Source of the DNA: Adhaeribacter aerolatus
GTDB lineage: Bacteria; Bacteroidota; Bacteroidia; Cytophagales; Hymenobacteraceae
Reading direction: 5' to 3'
Assembly: GCF_007991635.1 (NCBI RefSeq)
Contig: NZ_BJYS01000001.1
Location: 310,001-374,000, forward strand
Length of the DNA: 64,000 bases
Every line of letters begins with the position of its first letter. Position 1 is the stretch's first letter. The translations under genes and the position numbers were made by a program. Shown one piece after another: positions 1-6,880 of this stretch. The notes under the pieces are model-generated. The model was not told the origin of the DNA and did not search any database. It was given only the letters and a program-made list of their open reading frames with translations.

Positions 1-462
1 TTCTTATACGCGTAGATTGAAGTCTTCCATAACTTGCTACCACCAGATGCACCAGACGGCTGCCACACCTAATTTCACATTTATGCCTGTGACGAGTACG
101 ACCGTCGCCAGGCCCATTGCCCGAACGCCAGGGTAGGTTCTGATAATTTATGTGGGATATGTGGCTTACCGGCTTCGATAACCGAGCCTTGCCCTAGCTA
201 TACGTCGATAAGTGATAAGCGGCCACAACTTCATCCAAGCCGTAAACCGCGTCGCCATCGTGTTCCGCGACAAACCCAGCGGCCTCATTGTAGGCTATGT
301 CGGCATCGACGACAAACTCCGCATCCCCACCAAAAAGTACACCGCTGGCGGCGGTAAAGGCAGCATTACGATTGATACAGAAGAAGCTTTTGAACGCACC
401 AAAGAAGTAATCCAGGACCTGCAATCCCTTTTCACGCATATTTTTGCACGCCTATTGAACAG

Positions 463-636
463 TCCCCCTTTGGAGGGGGCAGGGGGAGGACAAAACCCTA
501 TACTCCTGCCGAAACCGTAGCCATCAGCGCTAAACCGCCTTTAACCTATGCTTCGTCCTCATCCGCCACGGCCGGAGAGCAACCGGTTTTGGGTACGCCG
601 GGGAATAATCCTCCCCCTACCCCCTCCCAAGGGGGA
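463..636. repeat. MITE-like G/C-rich inverted-repeat element
   Basis: Two 28-nt arms, 463-490 and 609-636, are inverted copies of each other with 26 of 28 positions matching. They consist of runs of five G or C separated by short A/T steps. The 118-bp interior differs from the arms. The element sits inside the decayed hsdR, after the block ending near 435 and before homology resumes near 840. The trinucleotide CAG occurs on both sides (460-462 and 637-639) and could be a short target duplication, but 3 bp is weak evidence. Similar short G-run palindromes are common interspersed repeats in Bacteroidota genomes. Confidence 0.6.
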
Positions 637-816
637 CAGCACGGAACACCGGTTTATGTGGCTTCGAACGGCAAATCGGTTCTGGAGCGGTTTGGGTGGC
701 GTTATAATAGCTGGCCGTATTTAAACCAAGGGGAAAAGTTTAAGCTGGTGATACGGGCGGTTTATATGATGGTGGCCGAAGAGAAGGTTTGCAAGGTTTT
801 TATGCAACAGGAATAG
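589..816 (+). other. Open frame of unknown nature inside the hsdR remnant
   Basis: A 75-codon frame opens at ATG 589 and stays open upstream of that ATG through the inverted-repeat element. The last 45 residues (ERFGWRYNSWPYLNQGEKF onward) have a protein-like composition but I do not recognise them, and they do not clearly match the expected HsdR segment. This may be a fragment brought in with the repeat, or badly diverged HsdR. It is unlikely to be an independent gene. Confidence 0.25.
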
Positions 817-1748
817 AAGCTAAGTGCGCTGGTGCCCCTTGTAAAAAACTACCTCAACATTAAAGAAATTGCCGTGGATGTACTGTTTTTCAGCACGTAG
901 GGCAGCGGTCCGGAAAATAAAATACCCCAAACCAACATCCGGAAAAAGTAAGGCCAGATAAAAGAACTTATTCACCGCAGCATCGAAAGCGAAGAAATAA
1001 TAGACGTATTCCGAATGGCCGGCATCGACTGCTTCGATATTTCTATTATTAATAATGATTTTCTGGCCACTTCTAAAGAACAGAAAACCGGCAACGAACT
1101 AAAACGGGAACTCCTGCGCCAGATTCTGAACGACGAAATAAAAGTCCGCTCGCCTAAGAACCTGGTGAAATACCGCAAGCTGAAAGAAGAAGCAGAAAAA
1201 TTATTCAGGGCTACCACGACCATTTGTTCGACAGCTTAATTGCTATGCAAAAGCTGCGCGACGTAGCCGCCAGCCTACAAAACGAAGACCAGGTACAGCA
1301 GCAACTAGGGTTAACCGAAGACGAAGAAGCTTTCTACGAAATATTAGCTAAACATCCCCGGGCAAGGCAGGATTTTGAGCTAATATAAGAAGTGGTGAAA
1401 GACGTAACGAAAGTTATCAGAAAGAATGCGCAGTAGCCGGATTGGTATATAAAATCAGATATTAAAGTTCAAATAATGCTGTCGGTCAGAAACATCCTTC
1501 GACGCAAAGGCATTACGGAGGAGATACAGAAAATTCTGTCCGAAATAATGGAACATGCGGAAGAACGATACAAAGCGTGGAAAACCTGGTGGCGTAAGTT
1601 TTATTCCTTTCTGAATAATTAATTAGGCTCCATTTTTCAACACTTTTTATTATTTGTAATTCGTTGGCATGCTGCACCAGTTCTAAACAAAATCACATCT
1701 CATTTCAGCTTACCGCCGTTAAATAAAGCAGGCTCTAATTTTAAGTAG

Positions 1749-2153
1749 ATGAAAACTAGAAATATATGGTCCGGCTGGATAGTCTTTTGCCTTTTGTTTG
1801 CTGTTTGGCTAACCGGCTGCCAAACCAGTAACGCCCCTGCCGGCGCTGCCGATGCGACAACAGCGGAGAAACGCTTGTCGCCCCAACGAGTGGATATCCG
1901 GGGGAGCATTATTATGCGGCGGTATAACCAGGGGCAGGTCGTGCTGGAAATAGATGGCTTTCCTTCGCAGAATACCCGCTATAACCGGGCGTATGTGCTG
2001 GTGTTGCCAACCACCCAAATAATAGGTCCCGATGGAAAATCAATTAGCTTAAGTGAATTACAACAGGGGCAAAATGTAGCTGTTTTGTTGCGTAGTGGTG
2101 GCAAAGGGAATTTAGTAGGAATGGGAGTTGCCCGCAAAATGTGGGTGGAGTAA
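1749..2153 (+). CDS. Small putative lipoprotein of unknown function
   Basis: This 134-residue protein has a hydrophobic N-terminus ending in an LTGC lipobox, with the acylated Cys at residue 24, so it should be anchored in a membrane facing the periplasm or cell surface. After a short Ala/Thr linker, residues about 48-134 form a compact, strand-rich domain (DIRGSI, QVVLEIDGF, YVLVLPTTQI, LQQGQNVAVLLR). The pattern resembles small OB-fold periplasmic domains, but no family is recognised. The ATG is preceded by TAAGTAG with no purine-rich ribosome site, normal for this phylum. It stands alone between the decayed hsdR and a gene-poor stretch. Confidence 0.7.
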   Translation: MKTRNIWSGWIVFCLLFAVWLTGCQTSNAPAGAADATTAEKRLSPQRVDIRGSIIMRRYNQGQVVLEIDGFPSQNTRYNRAYVLVLPTTQIIGPDGKSISLSELQQGQNVAVLLRSGGKGNLVGMGVARKMWVE

Positions 2154-2558
2154 GGCAGCGTAAATCAATCGCATTACCCTGCTCACCGGCTTGAGTTAGT
2201 TATGAAATTACAGACCTCTCTTGCAGGAAGCAGGAGGCGGCTTGCTTAAGCAGTTCTATTTTGTACCTAAAAATGGCTGAAACCAATGTTGCTTTCCAGC
2301 TAATCCTTTCTGGCTAAATATTCTCACCGCTTTAATTTTTAAAACTCCGGCACTTTATTTATAAGTATTAGGGCAGTAACCCACCTGCCACCCACTGCTG
2401 CTGCTATTTTTTTCAGGGTAAAGCAACCATTTAACCTGTTACCTGCTCTTATAGAAAACTAAAGTGTAACAAACCTGAACATAGTGTTCTGAATCCGGAC
2501 ACTTTACTTTAAACGGAAATACCAGTTATTACTTATAAACTCCTTAAATCCAATGTTT

Positions 2559-2566
2559 TAGCTTTG
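2559..2566 (+). promoter_or_regulatory. Possible -7 element (TAGCTTTG)
   Basis: TAGCTTTG matches the Bacteroidota -7 consensus TAnnTTTG, but no TTTG lies 19-21 nt upstream. If used, it would start RNA near 2573, about 50 nt before the small ORF at 2622. Confidence 0.3.
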
Positions 2567-2621
2567 TGGCATACTGATTGAATAAAAAAGAATACCCTTT
2601 ACCCTGATTAAAAAACTAACT

Positions 2622-2792
2622 ATGAAAATGCCCCATTTAAATTCTAATTCTTTACCTACCTTACTGTCTTTCGCAGAAAGCTTCTTAAACACTACCGGCT
2701 CACCAGCCATTATTAATAACCGTATAGAACCGCAGCCCCAAACGGTTAAACCATTACCTACCACCTTTCTTGCTGTCCCTCCCCTATTTTAG
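2622..2792 (+). CDS. Possible 56-residue small protein
   Basis: ATG at 2622, stop TAG at 2790-2792. The product is polar with several prolines and has no signal peptide or transmembrane segment. Support is thin: a -7-like element 56 bp upstream and a reading frame with few alternatives in an otherwise empty stretch. It could be a chance ORF. The rest of 2154-2859 shows nothing else I can name. Confidence 0.25.
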   Translation: MKMPHLNSNSLPTLLSFAESFLNTTGSPAIINNRIEPQPQTVKPLPTTFLAVPPLF

Positions 2793-2859
2793 ATTACATC
2801 ACTCATTTACCGCTACCTGAAAATAAAACAATTATCATCGTTAAAAATATCAATCGATT

Positions 2860-3240
2860 ATGTTAACAGTTTTTATAACCATCGTATTAGGAGTTATTCT
2901 GGAACTATCCTTATTCGCCTGCGGCTACTTCTTTTTCCGTCGGTTTTAAACCTTTCGGTTTAACTAATTCGGTAAAGCCGATTAAATATTTCTTAATAAT
3001 ATTCTTCAGCCTTTTGCTTTTGCTGGTATTAGCGGTTGCGGGTAATGCTATCCTCAATCGTTAATACCCTTATTTATTTATTTCCCCTTCCTACTAATAT
3101 TTTATGCCCTAAATAAAATTGCCAAAACCAGCTACGAAACCATTCGTATTTTATTTGCAACTACACCCTTGGTCTATGACGCACCAACCACTTTCTATGA
3201 GCGCGTACTGCTGATTTATTTGGTACAACATCAACTTTAA
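2860..3240 (+). pseudogene. Frameshifted small polytopic membrane protein
   Basis: Three consecutive reading frames each encode hydrophobic, membrane-like sequence. Frame one (ATG 2860 to TAA 2949) gives 29 residues starting MLTVFITIVLGVILELSLF. An overlapping second frame runs to the TAA near 3062 with a helix KYFLIIFFSLLLLLVLAV. A third frame from about 3063 to the TAA at 3238-3240 begins IPLFIYFPFLLIFYALNKIA. Joined by two frameshifts they would form a protein of about 120 residues with three membrane segments. Either the gene is broken or the sequence has two indel errors. The family is not recognised. Part of the third segment overlaps DNA that resembles the blaI upstream region. Confidence 0.45.
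3093..3163 (+). repeat. Partial second copy of the blaI upstream region
   Basis: This stretch aligns by eye with 6375-6445, upstream of the blaI-like gene. The shared features, in order, are AATATTT, AAAATT, AAACCA, CTACGAAAnnATTCGTA, and ATTTGnAACTAC. Similarity stops after 3163, before the perfect operator and -7 element of the other copy. The dyad here is TACGAAACCATTCGTA (3133-3148). It may be a relic of a duplication or a second repressor site. Confidence 0.4.
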
Positions 3241-3362
3241 ATGCGGCGTACCATTTTTCTTTCAGCCGGTGCGCCACCGGCCGAGGAGCGCATACTTATG
3301 AGATAATGGAGGATAATATTACCTTGGATTTTCCATTTAAGAAAATAACAGGTGCCTGAGTG

Positions 3363-5870
3363 CTACGCTACCTCTTGCCTGAGTAAATATTCTAAGGCGG
3401 TCTGGCGGGTAGCGGTATTTTGTTTGTTTACCGCCATGGACAATGCTTTTCTGGTTCCTAAAAACACCACTAACTTTTTGGCCCGGGTAATACCAGTATA
3501 AACCAAGTTGCGGAACAACATGCCAAAGTGCTGCGTAACCAGCGGAATGATGATGGTTTGGAATTCGCTGCCCTGCGATTTATGAATGGTGATGGCATAA
3601 GCTAAATCCAGTTCCAGTAAATGTTCTTTTTCATACCTGACTTCTTTTACCTCCTGCCCTGCCTTGAAAGCCACTTCTAACTCCATGTTCTCATTATCCA
3701 CCTGGGTTATGGTACCAATATCGCCGTTGAACACATTTAAATCGTAGTTGTTGCGTTTTTGTATAACCCGGTCTCCCTCCCGGAATATGCGTCCGCCAAT
3801 TAAAATCTGGGATTTGCCCACGCGGGTTGGATTAATTTTTTCCTGAATTACTTTGTTCAGGTTGGCGGTACCCAAACTGCCCTTGGTCATCGGGGAAAGA
3901 ATCTGGATTTCGGCGTCTTTACCGTAGTACTTCGGAATAATGGCTTCGTACAATTTTTCTACCATGCCTACCGCCGAAAGGCCATAGTGCAGCGAAGACC
4001 AGGGATGAACGCCTTTCAATACCTCTTTTAACTCTTCGGTATAGCTGCGGGTTTGCTGCAAAGCTTCTATATCTACATGGCTGAACTTGTCCGGAATAGC
4101 AAAGCTGCTGCCCCGGGTATACAGGTCCTGGGCATACGGCGCGGCCGGCTCTTCTAACAAGTTATATTCCTTCACAACCGGGTTGGGTAATTCGCCGGCT
4201 ATTTTCTTTACTTTAGAAATAAACTTGAGTTGCTCGCTGGTGGCTTCTTCGGAGTCGATAAACAAACAATCTTTTTTTTCCGCCCAGATTTGGGGTTTGT
4301 TAAAAGGCGATTCAATCCGGGGGATTTCGCCTTTGTTAATTTGGTGGGCATAAGAAATAATCAGCGATTCCTGCGCCTGCCGGAAAACTTTCGTCAGCCG
4401 CATACAAGGCACCACTCCCGAAGCAATCAGGTCTTTTAACACATTACCGGCGCCTACGGCGGGTAGCTGGTCGGCATCGCCTATCAACACTACTTGCCCG
4501 TGCACCGGCACGGCCCGGAGTAAAGCCGCCGCCAGGTGCACATCCAGCATCGAGCATTCATCCACAATCAAGATATCGGTTTGCAGCGGGTCTTCCTCGT
4601 GGCGTTTAAACCCGCCCTGAGCCGGATCAAATTCAAGTAAGCGGTGAATGGTTTTAGCTTCCAGGCCGATAACCTCGCTCATGCGTTGGGCGGCCCGGCC
4701 GGTGGGGGCCGCCAGCATTACTTTCTTATTCATAAACTGCAGTACGCCCACCAAGGCCCGGGTAGTAGTGGTTTTACCGCAGCCCGGCCCACCCGTGAGA
4801 ATAGAAAGACGCTCCGTTGCGATTTGCAAAACACTTTGGCTTTGTTCTTCGCTCAGAGTTATATGATTTACCTGGCAGAATACTTCCAGGTCCTGTAGCA
4901 GGTGTTCTTTATTTACCCGGACCGGCTGCGCCCTTAACTTCTTAACTTTAACCGCGATATATTGCTCGTCGTAATACAAAGAGTGGGCGTAAAAGCACTT
5001 TTGCACCACGCCTTGCGCATCCGGCAAAAGCCTGATTTTCAGTTCTTCTTTCTGTTCCATGCCCTGGAGAACTGCCTCTAGGGCGGCAGCATTCTGTAAG
5101 GCTAATAATTCTCCAGTGGCCTGGATTATTTGCTGCTGCGTTAAATAACAATGGCCTTCTTCGCGGGCGTTTTGCAGCACATGTTCTATACCGGCCTGGA
5201 TGCGTTGGGGTGAATCGGCGGCTAAACCCAAGCTTTGGGCTACTTTATCGGCCGAGAAAAAGCCAATGCCATAAATATCGGCGGCTAAACGGTAAGGATT
5301 TTTCGTAACTACTTCAATCGCCTCATTGCCGTAGGTTTTATAAATTTTGACCGCAAACAGGGTAGAAATGTTGTGCGATTGTAAAAACAACATCACATTC
5401 CTGATTTCCTGGTGCTCTATCCAGGCCCGGCTAATCATTTCCAGCTTCAGTTTGGCAATGCCTTCTACTTCGGTGAGCTTCTCGATACTGTTCTCAAATA
5501 CATCCAGCGTTTTATCGCCGAAATGCTTTACAATTCTTTTGGCCGTTACCGGACCAACGCCTTTAATCAGTCCGGAACCCAAATATTTTTCCAGCGCATT
5601 GGCTGTAGCCGGTTTCCGTTCGATGGCTTTGCTGGCTTTAAATTGCAGGCCGTAGCTCGGATGATTCGTCCACTCGCCATAGAAATCCATGGTAGCCCCG
5701 GCAAATACCTTAGATTGATGCACCACTACGGTAAGCTCCTCGTTAGGCTTCTGAAAGCTATTTACCTTGAGTACCGTATAACCGGTTTCTAAACTATGGA
5801 ACGTAATGCGTTTTACGATACCCGATAGTTTTTCTAACTCCGCGGAAGGTTGTAGGTCAAGCGCCGGCAT
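3363..5870 (-). CDS. recD2: RecD2-type ATP-dependent DNA helicase
   Basis: This is a superfamily 1B 5'-3' DNA helicase that acts alone in DNA repair, outside a RecBCD complex. Residues 1-90 form the RecD2 N-terminal OB-like domain, followed by helix-hairpin-helix repeats (LGSGLIKGVGPVTAKRIV and SLGLAAD regions, about 95-215). The motor begins with Walker A GGPGCGKTT at about residue 359. It continues with DECSMLD (motif II), GDADQLPAVGAG (motif III) and the C-terminal AITIHKSQGSEF and VYTGITRAKK motifs. The length of 835 residues is usual for RecD2. The frame is open two codons further to a TTG at 5876; I chose the ATG at 5868-5870. The gene is monocistronic, opposite to both neighbours. Confidence 0.92.
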   Translation of the reverse strand: MPALDLQPSAELEKLSGIVKRITFHSLETGYTVLKVNSFQKPNEELTVVVHQSKVFAGATMDFYGEWTNHPSYGLQFKASKAIERKPATANALEKYLGSGLIKGVGPVTAKRIVKHFGDKTLDVFENSIEKLTEVEGIAKLKLEMISRAWIEHQEIRNVMLFLQSHNISTLFAVKIYKTYGNEAIEVVTKNPYRLAADIYGIGFFSADKVAQSLGLAADSPQRIQAGIEHVLQNAREEGHCYLTQQQIIQATGELLALQNAAALEAVLQGMEQKEELKIRLLPDAQGVVQKCFYAHSLYYDEQYIAVKVKKLRAQPVRVNKEHLLQDLEVFCQVNHITLSEEQSQSVLQIATERLSILTGGPGCGKTTTTRALVGVLQFMNKKVMLAAPTGRAAQRMSEVIGLEAKTIHRLLEFDPAQGGFKRHEEDPLQTDILIVDECSMLDVHLAAALLRAVPVHGQVVLIGDADQLPAVGAGNVLKDLIASGVVPCMRLTKVFRQAQESLIISYAHQINKGEIPRIESPFNKPQIWAEKKDCLFIDSEEATSEQLKFISKVKKIAGELPNPVVKEYNLLEEPAAPYAQDLYTRGSSFAIPDKFSHVDIEALQQTRSYTEELKEVLKGVHPWSSLHYGLSAVGMVEKLYEAIIPKYYGKDAEIQILSPMTKGSLGTANLNKVIQEKINPTRVGKSQILIGGRIFREGDRVIQKRNNYDLNVFNGDIGTITQVDNENMELEVAFKAGQEVKEVRYEKEHLLELDLAYAITIHKSQGSEFQTIIIPLVTQHFGMLFRNLVYTGITRAKKLVVFLGTRKALSMAVNKQNTATRQTALEYLLRQEVA

Positions 5871-6130
5871 ATACAAAGAAAGCTAATGCAACAGATATTT
5901 CTACCAAAACGAATAGAAAGTATAACTTTTTATTCTTTGTTATAACTACCAGATGCTACAGAAAACCTGCTATTGTTTCGTCAAATTAATAATTAGAAAT
6001 TATCATCTATTAGATTACTGACATTCTACTGGCAAGATGAGTTTCCTAAGAATTAATTTGTAGAAGCATTAGTTTTAAAGCTTTTGCCAAACTACTGGCT
6101 GGTGAAAACACCATAGTCGTTAGGTTAAGC

Positions 6131-6222
6131 GCAGCATTGCATTGCCCGGGTGCTTTAGCCCCGGGTTTTAAGGGCGATTCGGCCGGAAATATTGTTCATC
6201 CCTGACTGAAGTCAGGGGCAAT
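6131..6222. repeat. REP-like element with two hairpins
   Basis: Two dyads lie 34 bp apart in the 5871-6490 spacer. The first is CCCGGG (6145-6150), a nine-base loop, and CCCGGG (6160-6165). The second is CCCTGACT (6200-6207), GA, AGTCAGGG (6210-6217). Neither is followed by a T run, so they do not look like terminators. Their layout resembles interspersed REP/BIME-type repeats. The rest of 5871-6380 shows nothing further that I can support. Confidence 0.55.
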
Positions 6223-6413
6223 TGAAAGGCAGGCGATTGGAAAAAGGTGCAGGTAGTGATTCTTTTCTCTTAACCGGATGACTATGGTGAAAACACCCAG
6301 TAAGGGCAACAGTTTGCTCCATTTATAAAATGCTAACCAGCCTCATTTTTCACTCTCCCCACAGTACTCCACTTCAGCCAATATTTGCTTCAAACAAAAT
6401 TATTTAAACCAAC

Positions 6414-6429
6414 TACGAAATTATTCGTA
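6414..6429. promoter_or_regulatory. Upstream imperfect operator half of the blaI region
   Basis: TACGAAATTATTCGTA has six-base arms TACGAA/TTCGTA around a four-base centre. Its centre lies 29 bp from the centre of the perfect palindrome at 6443-6458, roughly three helical turns, a spacing suited to cooperative repressor dimers. Confidence 0.55.
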
Positions 6430-6434
6430 ATTCA

Positions 6435-6466
6435 TTTGTAACTACGAAATATTTCGTATACATTTA
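6435..6466 (+). promoter_or_regulatory. blaI-blaR1 promoter
   Basis: TTTG (6435-6438) and TACATTTA (6459-6466) are separated by 20 nt. They match the Bacteroidota -33/-7 consensus TTTG and TAnnTTTG except for the final base. RNA would start near 6473, about 18 nt before the ATG at 6491. Confidence 0.55.
6443..6458. promoter_or_regulatory. Perfect 16-bp operator palindrome for the BlaI-like repressor
   Basis: TACGAAATATTTCGTA equals its own reverse complement and fills the spacer between the -33 and -7 elements, so a bound repressor would block polymerase. BlaI/MecI proteins are dimeric winged-helix repressors that bind palindromes in their own promoters. That this one binds here is inferred from position. 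Confidence 0.6.
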
Positions 6467-6490
6467 TTTAAAATTAGTAATATCCTTTAT

Positions 6491-6880
6491 ATGGCTGCTG
6501 CACAACCCTTAAAACCTACCGATGCCGAGCTGGAAATACTTCAGGTACTCTGGCAAAACGGCCCTTCTACCGTCCGGTTTGTAAACGACGAACTGAATAA
6601 AACCAAAGAAGTAGGCTACACCACCACCCTAAAAATTATGCAGCTCATGACCGAAAAAAACATGGTCCGGCGCGACGAAAGCAACCGGTCGCACGTGTAC
6701 GAAGCCCTGCTAAAAGAGGAAGCAACCCAGAAGCAACTGCTGAATAAATTTTTAGACACTACTTTCCGGGGCTCGGCCAGCCGACTGGTGATGCAAGCCC
6801 TGGGCAGCCACCAAACCACACCCGAAGAACTAAACCAAATACGAGAACTTTTAAATAAACTGGAAGGAGGCTCCAAATGA
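6491..6880 (+). CDS. BlaI/MecI/CopY-family transcriptional repressor
   Basis: This 129-residue winged-helix protein matches the family length and layout. Helices LKPTDAELEILQVLWQNGPSTV and VNDELNKTKEVGYTTTLKIM (residues 7-60) form the DNA-binding domain with the typical YTTTLKIMQLM recognition helix. The VYEALLKEEATQKQLLNKFLD segment and C-terminal helices form the dimerisation region that partner proteases cut in BlaI and MecI. Its last codons overlap the start of the downstream M56 protease by 4 bp (ATGA), so the two are translationally coupled. It very probably represses its own operon through the palindromes at 6414-6458. The inducing signal is unknown. In this phylum such pairs are often not tied to a beta-lactamase, and none is present nearby. 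Confidence 0.9.
   Translation: MAAAQPLKPTDAELEILQVLWQNGPSTVRFVNDELNKTKEVGYTTTLKIMQLMTEKNMVRRDESNRSHVYEALLKEEATQKQLLNKFLDTTFRGSASRLVMQALGSHQTTPEELNQIRELLNKLEGGSK

Larger units (their letters stand above)
156..1622 (+). pseudogene. hsdR: Decayed type I restriction enzyme R subunit (C-terminal half)
   Basis: Fragments in all three forward frames reproduce, in order, the C-terminal half of HsdR. A helicase motif DMWLTGFD is encoded at 156-179. It is followed by NFIQAVNRV and VFRDKPSGLIVGYVGI (about 230-310), the GGGKG..TIDTEEA block (about 345-385), RMAGIDCFDISIINNDFL (about 1012-1065), LLRQILNDEIKVRSPKNLV (about 1110-1170), GLTEDEEAFYEILA (about 1310-1350), and a tail ending at a TAA at 1620-1622. 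Stops and frameshifts fall near 198, 212, 898, 948, 1210, 1386 and 1433, so no functional protein can be made. An intact subunit is about 800-1000 residues and is the ATP-dependent translocase/nuclease of a type I restriction system. The 5' part is outside the window or too degraded to recognise before 156. No hsdM or hsdS is visible here. Confidence 0.85.

Noticed and set aside
3133-3148. TACGAAACCATTCGTA as an active BlaI operator
   Set aside because: It has the right arms but no -7 element follows, and it also lies in a membrane-protein-like reading frame, so I list it only as part of a repeat.
3266-3282. GCCGGTG-CGC-CACCGGC hairpin as recD2 terminator
   Set aside because: It lies about 80 bp past the recD2 stop and has no T tail on the minus strand.
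5871-5876. TTG start for RecD2 two codons upstream
   Set aside because: The ATG at 5868-5870 is the better start and gives a normal N-terminus.
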